Source of the DNA: Clostridia bacterium
GTDB lineage: Bacteria > Bacillota_A > Clostridia > Christensenellales > Borkfalkiaceae
Assembly (NCBI GenBank): GCA_017504735.1
Contig: JAFVQP010000105.1
Location: 1 to 14,747, forward strand
Direction: 5' to 3'
DNA length: 14,747 bases
A program made the position numbers and the translations under genes. Of the stretch, positions 7,255 through 14,747 are shown piece after piece; positions within the stretch are counted from its first letter, which is position 1, and every line of letters begins with the position of its first letter. The notes under the pieces were generated by a model. That model saw nothing but the letters and a program-made list of their open reading frames with translations, made no database searches and was not told the DNA's origin.

Positions 7255-9291
7255 ATGATGAAGTATTTTTCTAAAATAAAAAAGACGGTTGTCGGTATGC
7301 TTATCGCAATGTGTTTTCTCTTGATTGGCGCGGGACTTTCCGCATGCGGAGACAATGGTTCGAAGAAGAATGCTGTACCGACACTGATCGGTTTTGAAGT
7401 CGGGGAAACGATTACCGTGGATCAGTACGGCTTGGTTTGGCCTGAAAACGTACACGTTACGGATACGGAAGGCACAATGTATGACGTTGTCGTTACGGTG
7501 CGTGATTCCAACGGTAATATTATTCCTACCGATGAAGGGAATAAATTTAACGCCTATGATGCGAAAGGTTATACGATTACGTACAGCATTGATACTTGGG
7601 AGTTCAGTGTTGCCAAGACTGTGCAAGTCATTGTAAAAAGCTTGACGGAAGATTTGGATTTTGAGATAGACTGTGATACTTTGGTTTCCGTAGGCGATAC
7701 GGTTACCGTAGGGGTTGACGGTAATATCTCCAACGCGCAATACGTTTTATCCGTTGTGAATAAGGAAACGGGCGCGGCTTGCGAAACGGATGGCTTGACC
7801 TTTAAGGCAACCGAAATCGGCGTATATACCTTGCAGGTAAGCGTTCAAGCGGACGAAGGTTCAGCAACGAAAGAAATGGAATTGTACGCGCGCAAAGCTT
7901 TACAGGAAGGCGAAGTGGAGGTTTTCGAGGAAGATTGGCGTTCGGTAAGAGCGTTCAGCCCGAAATACGTTGCCGAAGAGGGTACGTGGTCGGTTGCAAC
8001 AACCGAAGAAACGGGCATCAAAGATATCGACGGTAACGACGGTACGTATGCCGTATTGGAAACGGATGCGGAATATACGCATATCTATTTTAACATTCGC
8101 GAAAGCCGTGCATATTACCGTAATTTGGCAATGCAGGGATACACGCACGTTCGTTTCAGAGTATACGTTGATTCTCCTACGGGTAGAGGTAAGCTGTTTA
8201 ACTGGGAACACGATTCTACAAACTCTTGGAGAACGAGTCTTGGCAATGCGCCTGCAGGGGAGTGGAAGGAATTTTACATTCCTTTAGCGACGGGCGTTGC
8301 AGGGAGTTCGGACAAGAAACCTGGTTTTATCGAATCGTACGATTATTATCAAGGCACTTGGATTTTACTGCTTGACAACTCTACGGGCGCATGGAATACA
8401 AACGGCAGAGAAGTGGATGAAGAGGGCAAGCCTTTGAAGTTCAAGATTTACTTCGATGATATTTTCGCGGTACGCAGAACGTATGAAACGACGCTCAACA
8501 CGACGGTAGATAAAGACGTTTACGATTTGTCTTCCATGTTGGATTGCGCGTGGGGTACGGACATAGAGGATTATACGTACAGCATCACCAAGTATACGGA
8601 ATACGGTACGAATAAAAAACAACTTGTCAGCGATGCAACGTTGACGTCGAACGACGTGAATTTAAGCGAACTGACGGGCAACGACGGGGCTTACGGCAGT
8701 TATGAAATTTCTTATTTCATCAAAAATACCGATACTGAAATTCCTTACCGTAAGATTTGGCTGAACGTTTTCGATTCTGATTTGGAACAGTACGGATATG
8801 CGGCAAGAGGCATGATTTGGAGATACCAAGACGCCACTGCAAGTGTGCGGGCAAATGCCGACGGTTCGTTGGTCTATACCACGGCAGGATCTTGGGGCGC
8901 AGGTTTACAAATTGCCCCTGCCTATGATTTGTCCTATTATAAAGCATTGCAACAAAACGGTTACAAGTCGTTGACGTTTGATATGAAACTGGACGTGAAC
9001 TATTGTGAAGGCGTTTCAGAAGCCATAAAGGCGACGACATTTAAGGTAACGTCTTTTAGCGGTGCTGGGATTGAGTATCAAAGCGGTGAAACGCACACCG
9101 TCACGGTCAGCTTGGCGAATATTATCACCTACTACAAAGAATTGCAAAACGTGGCTTTGGGTACGAATACTGATACCGATTGGTTCGGTAAATACGTCTT
9201 ATTCTATCTGTCCTATAACGATCAGGAATACAGCCCTAATAACCACGAAAATCTCACGTTTACCCTCGGTAATTTCCAGATGGTAAAGTAA
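7255..9291 (+). CDS. Large lipoprotein with alternating Ig-like and carbohydrate-binding-like modules
   Basis: This is a 678-residue lipoprotein with lipobox GLSAC (Cys31). Two Ig-like beta modules (about 40-130 and 130-215) are followed by a carbohydrate-binding-like module (about 223-408, closing with IYFDDIFAVRR), a further Ig-like module (about 410-505) and a second binding-like module (about 510-678). The two binding modules are related: AYYRNLAMQGYTHVRFRVYVD in the first and SYYKALQQNGYKSLTFDMKLD in the second line up as YY-L-GY-F-D. Many exposed Trp and Tyr residues suit sugar stacking. No catalytic motif is seen. The start is ATG 7255 or the adjacent ATG 7258; GGAAG at 7248-7252 lies 2 or 5 nt away and AAGGAG at 7236-7241 lies 13 nt upstream, so the choice is open by one residue. 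A surface glycan-binding or scaffold role is inferred from the modules and the neighbours. Confidence 0.8.
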   Translation: MMKYFSKIKKTVVGMLIAMCFLLIGAGLSACGDNGSKKNAVPTLIGFEVGETITVDQYGLVWPENVHVTDTEGTMYDVVVTVRDSNGNIIPTDEGNKFNAYDAKGYTITYSIDTWEFSVAKTVQVIVKSLTEDLDFEIDCDTLVSVGDTVTVGVDGNISNAQYVLSVVNKETGAACETDGLTFKATEIGVYTLQVSVQADEGSATKEMELYARKALQEGEVEVFEEDWRSVRAFSPKYVAEEGTWSVATTEETGIKDIDGNDGTYAVLETDAEYTHIYFNIRESRAYYRNLAMQGYTHVRFRVYVDSPTGRGKLFNWEHDSTNSWRTSLGNAPAGEWKEFYIPLATGVAGSSDKKPGFIESYDYYQGTWILLLDNSTGAWNTNGREVDEEGKPLKFKIYFDDIFAVRRTYETTLNTTVDKDVYDLSSMLDCAWGTDIEDYTYSITKYTEYGTNKKQLVSDATLTSNDVNLSELTGNDGAYGSYEISYFIKNTDTEIPYRKIWLNVFDSDLEQYGYAARGMIWRYQDATASVRANADGSLVYTTAGSWGAGLQIAPAYDLSYYKALQQNGYKSLTFDMKLDVNYCEGVSEAIKATTFKVTSFSGAGIEYQSGETHTVTVSLANIITYYKELQNVALGTNTDTDWFGKYVLFYLSYNDQEYSPNNHENLTFTLGNFQMVK

Positions 9292-9308
9292 GGGAAAGGA
9301 GGTAAACT

Positions 9309-11339
9309 ATGAAGAAAATATGTTCGATGATGCTTGGCTTTTTGATGGCGGTTTCGACGATTTTTGTGAGCGGGTGTAATAATGCGCAGGACAATATAGA
9401 CGGTCCTTACGATATTACAATTAACGCAACCGAAGGCGGACGTGTTACCGTGCCTATCGACCAAGTGAATTTTGGCGAAAACATTTCTATCTCCGTAAAA
9501 CCCAGCCAAGGCTATCGCGTGAAGGAATTCAAAATCAACGGTGAAAAAATTTCGATTGTGGGAGATACTTACACGGAATACTGCATCACCGAAGATTTGC
9601 TTATCGAGGTTGTATTTGATTCAAAGTATACAACGGTGCAATTCGATACGGCGGGCAGAGATTTTTTGAAAGAGAAAAAATTTACTATTGGTTCTTGGTA
9701 TAGCTCTTTACCCGAAGCTACGTCGGAAAATCCCGACGACTTGTTCATGGGTTGGTATACCGAACCGAACGGGAAAGGGGATTACGTAGTAAACTCCACC
9801 CGCGTGCCCGAAGAAGCGCATACGCTTTACGCTTATTTTGTCAGCAAATATATGATTGACGGCTCCACGCTCAATCAGAAATTGTATGAAGAATATGCCT
9901 TGGCGGTGACTTATTTTAATGAAGACGCTACGGCATTGGGCGTTTCCTACCATACCGCGGAAGAGTGTTATTATCCCGTGGTTCAATATGTGAAAGGGCA
10001 CGTAGAGTCCTTTGACGGCTTGGAAGATATCGACGAAGTGGCTTGTAAAAAGACGTCTACGAAGTTGGATTGGAAGAATGCCGCAGTGTTAGAGGACTTG
10101 GAACCTGAAACGGAATATTCTGTAAGAATCGGCGACCGAGGCTCTAGACTCTACGGTGGGATTTACCATTTCACAACCAATGCGGAATATAAGACGGATG
10201 CAAAGTTCCTCTTTATGGCAAACAGCAAGCAAACCAAGTCAGGTTTCGACGACGGGAATACTGCGTTTGCCAAGACGTTGGACGTTGCGACGGATTTCTT
10301 TACCGCAGAAGATATGGATTTCTTGGTGCACGGCGGTGACTATACGTCTGCAGGTATGATGCCGGAATATTGGGCAGGTATGTTTGATGGGTACAAAGAT
10401 TATGCCTTTGATATGCCGATGGTGCCCGTGGCAGGCGATATGGAATATTATAGCAATACCCACAAAACGAACAGCGTTTTTGATAATATGTTCCATATCG
10501 ACGCGCCCTCGCAAACGAGTACGCACGGTTTGTATTATTCCTTTAATTTAGGACCCGTTCACGTCAGCGTCTTGAACTCCAACGATTGCATTGACAAACA
10601 TCAAAAAGATGAAAACAATGCAGGCGGTTTGATTACGGGTACGGGCAGTCTTGTCGATCAGCAACTGAATTGGCTGAAAGGCGACCTTGAAAATACTATG
10701 TATATGAATTATGACGTAAAATGGTACGTTGTTGTGATGCATGAAAGCTTGATGTTGCCCGCATACGCAGGTGCAGATGAAACTTCTTTGAAATCCAACC
10801 ACGCTATGTCTTTACGTGAACAGCTTATGCAGGTATTGACGGAATATAAAGTGGACCTTGTGCTCAGTGCGCAGGACGGTGAATCCTTTACCACCAATCC
10901 TTTGACATATGACAGTGAGGGTGAAATTGCGATTCAGCCGATCGCGGGACAAAAGGCAGGCGAAACCGTTTCCGAAAAGTGGCTCAAAACGGTCAATACA
11001 AACGGCGCGGTTTTGAATTATAACGGATTTAACGTTTTGTCTTTCAACGGATATCAATCGGGTGAAATGGGTATGGTATTTCATCAAGTCGGGGCAATTG
11101 GTCTTGGTAAAACCGCACATTTCCAATACTCGGAAATGGCAAGCAATCTTGCTCGTTACAACGGTATTTACAATCACTTGGTTTCGGGTATTCAAAACGG
11201 TCAAGAGCTTTCGATGTTCTCCAGTATCGAATTGGATGAAACCACGTTGACTTTGCGCACCTTTGGTGTATCGATGGATGGGCAATACAGTTCATTGGAT
11301 ACACTTCCGTACTTTGGCGGTATCCAGTTAAAAAAGTAA
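9309..11339 (+). CDS. Lipoprotein with InlB-like repeats and a degenerate metallophosphatase domain
   Basis: This is a 676-residue lipoprotein with lipobox VSGC (Cys23), preceded by a very strong Shine-Dalgarno AAAGGAGG at 9295-9302. In order it has a divergent InlB-type domain (about 33-100), a Listeria-Bacteroides repeat (about 105-178, with FMGWYTEPNGKG and TLYAYF), an FN3-like domain as in purple acid phosphatases (about 192-297), and a calcineurin-like fold (about 299-575, with YYSFNLGPVHVSVLNSND, the QQLNWLKGDL region and KWYVVVMHES). Metal-binding positions are mostly lost. Motif I has N305/S306 instead of Asp. GNH(E/D) is GDME (376-379). GHxH is AQDG (521-524). Only D344 in GGDY and H478 remain of the usual ligand set. 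Phosphatase activity is therefore doubtful and a binding role is more likely. The Gly-rich repeats suggest surface display. The family assignment is firm; the function is not. Confidence 0.85.
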   Translation: MKKICSMMLGFLMAVSTIFVSGCNNAQDNIDGPYDITINATEGGRVTVPIDQVNFGENISISVKPSQGYRVKEFKINGEKISIVGDTYTEYCITEDLLIEVVFDSKYTTVQFDTAGRDFLKEKKFTIGSWYSSLPEATSENPDDLFMGWYTEPNGKGDYVVNSTRVPEEAHTLYAYFVSKYMIDGSTLNQKLYEEYALAVTYFNEDATALGVSYHTAEECYYPVVQYVKGHVESFDGLEDIDEVACKKTSTKLDWKNAAVLEDLEPETEYSVRIGDRGSRLYGGIYHFTTNAEYKTDAKFLFMANSKQTKSGFDDGNTAFAKTLDVATDFFTAEDMDFLVHGGDYTSAGMMPEYWAGMFDGYKDYAFDMPMVPVAGDMEYYSNTHKTNSVFDNMFHIDAPSQTSTHGLYYSFNLGPVHVSVLNSNDCIDKHQKDENNAGGLITGTGSLVDQQLNWLKGDLENTMYMNYDVKWYVVVMHESLMLPAYAGADETSLKSNHAMSLREQLMQVLTEYKVDLVLSAQDGESFTTNPLTYDSEGEIAIQPIAGQKAGETVSEKWLKTVNTNGAVLNYNGFNVLSFNGYQSGEMGMVFHQVGAIGLGKTAHFQYSEMASNLARYNGIYNHLVSGIQNGQELSMFSSIELDETTLTLRTFGVSMDGQYSSLDTLPYFGGIQLKK

Positions 11340-11341
11340 TA

Positions 11342-11357
11342 TAGTAAGGTAGTAAGG
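11342..11357 (+). repeat. Tandem 8-bp duplication TAGTAAGG in the GH3 leader
   Basis: TAGTAAGG occurs twice head to tail between the stop at 11339 and the GH3 start. The second copy runs into AAGGTGA at 11354-11360, 7 nt before ATG 11368, and serves as the ribosome site. The first copy gives a second AAGG core too far upstream to use for this start. Confidence 0.6.
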
Positions 11358-11367
11358 TGAACCGAAT

Positions 11368-14034
11368 ATGAATTTTGATATCTTTGCGAAAAAATGCAGG
11401 GCATTGATTCCTGAGGGAATTACTTTATTAGAACACGATGGGGCTTTGCCTTTTCACGATGGTGAAAAGGTCGCGCTCTTCGGACGCGGTCAGTATGAAT
11501 ATTTAAAAAGCGGTTCGGGTTCCGGCGGTTCGGTAAAATGCGCTTACGTCACCAATATCATCGATGAACTTCGCAAACGCGTTGCGGTCGATCAAGCCGT
11601 GGACGAGTCCGTGCGCGAATTTATCGCTGAAAATCCTTGGGATCAAGGGAACGGCTGGTATGTTCCGCCCTATCAAAAATCGCCTATTTTAGAGGACGGT
11701 TTTGTGCATGCGGCGGCGGAACGTAACGAAAAGGCATTGTATGTACTGAGCCGAGCTTACGGCGAAGAATTTGACAGTAAAGAGGAAAAGGGCTACTGGT
11801 ACTTAACGGACGAAGAAGAACAGAATATCAAGGTGCTTTCCAAGCATTTCAAGCACTTGATTGTTCTTATCAATAGCGGCAACCTTATGGATATGTCGTG
11901 GGTGAAAAAGTACAACGTCGGTACGGTGGCGTATATTTGGCAAGGCGGTCAAGAGGGCGGTATCGGTACGGTGGATGCGCTTATGGGCGACGTGCCGCCC
12001 AGCGGACGTTTGGCGGATACAATCGCAGAAAAACTCTCCGATTATCCTTGCGCCGATTGCTTTGGCGACGGGGAAGAAAACGTACATAAAGAAGATATTT
12101 ACGTTGGGTATCGTTATTTTGAAACGTTTGCGAAGGATAAAGTGCTGTATCCTTTCGGCTATGGGTTGAATTATACAAAGTTCAAGCAAAGCATTGTTTC
12201 GGCAGAAAAAATAGAGGACGAAATCAAACTTTCCGTACGTGTGAAAAACGTAGGCGGGTATAACGGTAAAGAGGTCGTACAGGTTTACGGCTCTGCGCCG
12301 CAGGGTAAGCTTGGAAAACCTGCAAGAGCCTTGATTGCATTCCAAAAGACAAAAATGCTTGCGCCGAATGAAGAACAAACGATTGACTTTACAATCAACG
12401 TCAGCGGCTTTGCGTCGTATGACGATTGCGGTAAGAGCGGTTACGTGTACGCATGGGTGTTGGAAGAGGGCGAGTACGGCATTTACGTAGGTGAAAACGT
12501 GCGCGCGGCGAAACTTGTGTTCAGCTTTGACGAAGAAACAACCCGTGTCGTAAAACAATGCGTGCAGGCACTTGCTCCCACCAAAGCGTTTGAAAGAATG
12601 ACGGCGAACGGTGAAAAGGTTGTTTGGGAACAAGCCCCGACGGCAAAATACGACGTTTGCGAACGCATCAAAGAGAATCTGCCCAAAGCCATTGAAATCA
12701 TGGGTGATAAGGGAATTACTTTACAGGATGTTGCAGGTGGAAAAAATACCTTGGATGAGTTCGTGGCGCAGTTTGACGAAACCGCATTGATGGAGCTTGT
12801 CCGAGGCGAGGGTATGTCCAGCCCGAAAGCACCGTTGCCTGGTACGGGCAGTTGCTTAGGCGGTACTACGACGAAATGGCAGGAAAAAGGGGTGCCCGTT
12901 GTAACGACTTGCGACGGCCCTTGCGGGGTTCGTTTGGGAAAAGAATTTAGGGCGACGTGTATTCCCACGGGCTCGTTCTTGGCGGCGACGTGGATTCCCG
13001 AAAGTATGGACGAGGTATTTGACGAATTTGCCGACGAAGCGAAAGACTACGATTTGGATATTGTCCTCGGCTGCGGTATGAATATCCACAGAACACCCAT
13101 GTGCGGGAGAAATTTCGAATATTTCTCGGAAGACCCGTATTTGGCAGGTAAGCTCGCGGAAAAAGTTTCCGAACGCTTTACAAAGAAAGATATCTACTGT
13201 ACACTGAAACATTTTGCGGTAAACTCGCAAGAACATATGCGTTATTTTGAGAGTGAAGTATTAAGCGAGCGCGCTTTGCGGGAAATCTACTTAAAGCCGT
13301 TTGAGATTGCCGTAAAGAGCGGTTACGTGCAGGCGATTATGACTTCGTACAACCGCGTCAACGGAATTTCGACGGGTGGTAATTATGATTTGACCACCAC
13401 GATATTGCGTGAAGATTGGGGTTACGACGGATTTGTGATGACGGACTGGTGGACGCGTGTGGACAGCCGTATCGACGGTTCGTTTGAAAAGAATAATTTG
13501 GCGGACATGGTCAAGGCGCAAAACGATATTTACATGGTTGTGCCCGATGCGGAAAGTTTTGCGGACGATATGGCGCAAGCGTATGAAAGCGGTTACTTGA
13601 CCTTAGGCGAATTGCAAAGAAGCGCGAAAAATCTTTTGCGTTTTGTGATGAAGTCCTATTCTTTCAAAATTGGGAGAAAGACGAAGTTGTATAATTTGGA
13701 AGCCGCAAATGAACTCATCTTTGAGGGGAATTTGAAAAAATTCGGCGACGGCTTAGAAATCTTCGTTCCCAAAGCGGCTTGGTATTGTGCGGAATTGCAA
13801 TATACCTTGAATATTGGGGAGTTAGAGCAAAAGACGCTTAAAATCTACGTAAACGATCCCGTTCCGCATTCTGTAATCTGCCATGGGACGAAGGGACAGG
13901 TGGAAAAAATCCGTTGCAGGCTGTATTTTACCGAACATTCTTGGTTGTGGCTGGATGCCGACGGCACGGATGCAAACGACTGGGCTGGGGTTGATATGTC
14001 GATGCGTATCAAGATTTATAAATTAGAAGAATAA
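11368..14034 (+). CDS. Circularly permuted GH3 beta-glycosidase, cytoplasmic
   Basis: This 888-residue enzyme is predicted to remove terminal beta-linked sugars from imported oligosaccharides. No signal peptide is seen, so it should act in the cytoplasm. The domains are in swapped order. The alpha/beta sandwich comes first (about 1-270; GSGSGGSV near 47-56, IWQGGQEGG, GDVPPSGRLADT, IYVGYRYFET), then an FN3-like domain (about 275-395; VRVKNVGGYNGKEVVQVY), then the TIM barrel (about 455-770). Barrel motifs are D516 in CDGPCGVR, NFEYFSEDPYLAG, K614-H615 in LKHFAVNSQE, and the predicted nucleophile D693 in VMTDWW. E133 in YGEEFDS is the likely acid/base by comparison with the SGEG motif of fungal GH3; the usual nearby DR is DS here. 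The KHF region lacks the NagZ-type KHFPGHG, arguing against N-acetylglucosaminidase. A tail of about 110 residues follows the barrel. The same order is known in some Ruminococcus and Butyrivibrio beta-glucosidases. Substrate uncertain. Confidence 0.93.
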   Translation: MNFDIFAKKCRALIPEGITLLEHDGALPFHDGEKVALFGRGQYEYLKSGSGSGGSVKCAYVTNIIDELRKRVAVDQAVDESVREFIAENPWDQGNGWYVPPYQKSPILEDGFVHAAAERNEKALYVLSRAYGEEFDSKEEKGYWYLTDEEEQNIKVLSKHFKHLIVLINSGNLMDMSWVKKYNVGTVAYIWQGGQEGGIGTVDALMGDVPPSGRLADTIAEKLSDYPCADCFGDGEENVHKEDIYVGYRYFETFAKDKVLYPFGYGLNYTKFKQSIVSAEKIEDEIKLSVRVKNVGGYNGKEVVQVYGSAPQGKLGKPARALIAFQKTKMLAPNEEQTIDFTINVSGFASYDDCGKSGYVYAWVLEEGEYGIYVGENVRAAKLVFSFDEETTRVVKQCVQALAPTKAFERMTANGEKVVWEQAPTAKYDVCERIKENLPKAIEIMGDKGITLQDVAGGKNTLDEFVAQFDETALMELVRGEGMSSPKAPLPGTGSCLGGTTTKWQEKGVPVVTTCDGPCGVRLGKEFRATCIPTGSFLAATWIPESMDEVFDEFADEAKDYDLDIVLGCGMNIHRTPMCGRNFEYFSEDPYLAGKLAEKVSERFTKKDIYCTLKHFAVNSQEHMRYFESEVLSERALREIYLKPFEIAVKSGYVQAIMTSYNRVNGISTGGNYDLTTTILREDWGYDGFVMTDWWTRVDSRIDGSFEKNNLADMVKAQNDIYMVVPDAESFADDMAQAYESGYLTLGELQRSAKNLLRFVMKSYSFKIGRKTKLYNLEAANELIFEGNLKKFGDGLEIFVPKAAWYCAELQYTLNIGELEQKTLKIYVNDPVPHSVICHGTKGQVEKIRCRLYFTEHSWLWLDADGTDANDWAGVDMSMRIKIYKLEE

Positions 14035-14057
14035 AAAACGATAAGGAGAAATAAACA

Positions 14058-14747
14058 ATGAGCAAGAAAAAATTTATCACTTTAATGATGTGTCTTGCAA
14101 TAGCGGGCGCAAGCATGGGTGTGATGTCTGCTTGCGGTGGCGATTCTGCCTCTGAATCGATTGCCTCCATAGAGAGTAATTCCAATGCAGATTCCGCCTC
14201 GGATGAAACGCCTAGTGTGCTTGAATTCAAGGTAACTTTCAACAGTCTCGGCGGTTCGGATGTAAAGGCACAGCTTGTTAAAAACGGCGCGAAAGCAACA
14301 AAGCCCGAAGACCCTACGCGCGAGGATTACACCTTTGTGGAATGGCAGTTGAATGGGAATACGTATGATTTCAGCACTCGCGTTACGGGAGACATCACGT
14401 TAACGGCAAAATGGGAAAAGAAGGCTCCTGCAAAATTCACCGTGTCTTTTGTTGTTGAGGGTGAAACTGAACCTTTCCATACGGCAGAGGTTGAAACGGG
14501 CAAAAAGGTAATGGCACCTGCAGATGAACCGATGCGCGAAGGCTACGTCTTCGACGGTTGGACGTTAAACGGTGCTGATTATGATTTCGAAACGCCAGTA
14601 ACAGAGGCGTTGACTTTGACTGCAAAATGGATTAACCTTTGGATGGTAACGTTTGACGTTGGCGAAGGTACGGCGGTTGAGGCTGTAGAAGTGAAAGACG
14701 GTGATAAATTAGCCATTCCGGAAACGATTCCTACCCGCGAGAATTAC
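14058..14747 (+). CDS. Lipoprotein with InlB B-repeats, 3' partial
   Basis: The reading frame opens at ATG 14058 and is still open at the window end (230 codons). AAGGAG at 14043-14048 lies 9 nt upstream. The product has a type II signal with lipobox VMSAC (Cys26), then a Ser/Ala/Asp/Glu-rich spacer (about 27-55) with no predicted fold. Three Listeria-Bacteroides (InlB B) repeats follow: about 57-119 (TFVEWQLNGNTYDF and LTLTAKWEKK), about 126-191 (YVFDGWTLNGADYDF and LTLTAKW) and a third from about 195 that is cut off. These beta-grasp repeats are common in surface proteins of Clostridia and act as stalks or adhesion modules. A functional domain may lie beyond the window. It is likely in the same operon, 23 nt after the GH3 gene, but with no coupling overlap. 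Confidence 0.85.
   Translation, partial: MSKKKFITLMMCLAIAGASMGVMSACGGDSASESIASIESNSNADSASDETPSVLEFKVTFNSLGGSDVKAQLVKNGAKATKPEDPTREDYTFVEWQLNGNTYDFSTRVTGDITLTAKWEKKAPAKFTVSFVVEGETEPFHTAEVETGKKVMAPADEPMREGYVFDGWTLNGADYDFETPVTEALTLTAKWINLWMVTFDVGEGTAVEAVEVKDGDKLAIPETIPTRENY

Noticed and set aside
9309..11339. Plain annotation as an active metallophosphatase
   Set aside because: Most of the metal-ligand positions are substituted, so activity should not be assumed from the fold.
11803..12633. 276-codon open frame on the - strand
   Set aside because: It lies wholly inside the GH3 gene, whose domains and catalytic motifs are intact across it. It has no ribosome site I can support, and the product resembles nothing.
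13201..13240. GH3 as a NagZ-type N-acetylglucosaminidase
   Set aside because: The KHF motif continues AVNSQE rather than PGHG, which fits the beta-glucosidase/xylosidase branch.

Overview
The window looks like part of a carbohydrate-uptake and glycan-degradation locus from a Gram-positive anaerobe of the Clostridia type. This rests on type II lipoprotein signals ending in a Cys, strong AAGGAGG-type Shine-Dalgarno sites, a carbohydrate ABC importer, InlB/Listeria-Bacteroides repeats and a domain-swapped GH3 enzyme. A gut Clostridia/Christensenellales-like host is plausible but is inference only. No rRNA, tRNA, CRISPR array, IS element or phage gene was seen.

Layout: nine genes were found, all on the + strand, packed with gaps of 3 to 87 nt. 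No stretch over 300 nt lacks a gene. (1) 1-1590: two permeases of a carbohydrate ABC importer, the first cut by the window start. (2) 1622-3283: the cognate lipoprotein solute-binding protein. (3) 3284-3370: a leader with a very long RNA hairpin. (4) 3371-6052: a GH123/DUF4091-like lipoprotein. (5) 6056-7246 and 7255-9291: two non-enzymatic lipoproteins built of carbohydrate-binding-like beta-sandwich modules and Ig-like modules. (6) 9309-11339: a lipoprotein with InlB-like repeats, an FN3-like domain and a calcineurin/purple-acid-phosphatase fold whose metal ligands are mostly lost. (7) 11368-14034: a cytoplasmic GH3 beta-glycosidase with the two halves in swapped order. (8) 14058-14747: the start of a lipoprotein with several InlB B-repeats, cut by the window end.

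Proposed working model (inference): the surface lipoproteins bind and partly trim a complex glycan, the ABC importer brings in the released oligosaccharide using an ATPase encoded elsewhere, and the GH3 enzyme removes terminal sugars inside the cell. Six consecutive or near-consecutive lipoproteins, four of them with no recognisable active enzyme, make this resemble a Gram-positive counterpart of a Sus-type surface glycan-capture complex. The most unusual single item is the apparently dead metallophosphatase at 9309-11339. The most unusual RNA element is the 18-bp hairpin at 3293-3331.
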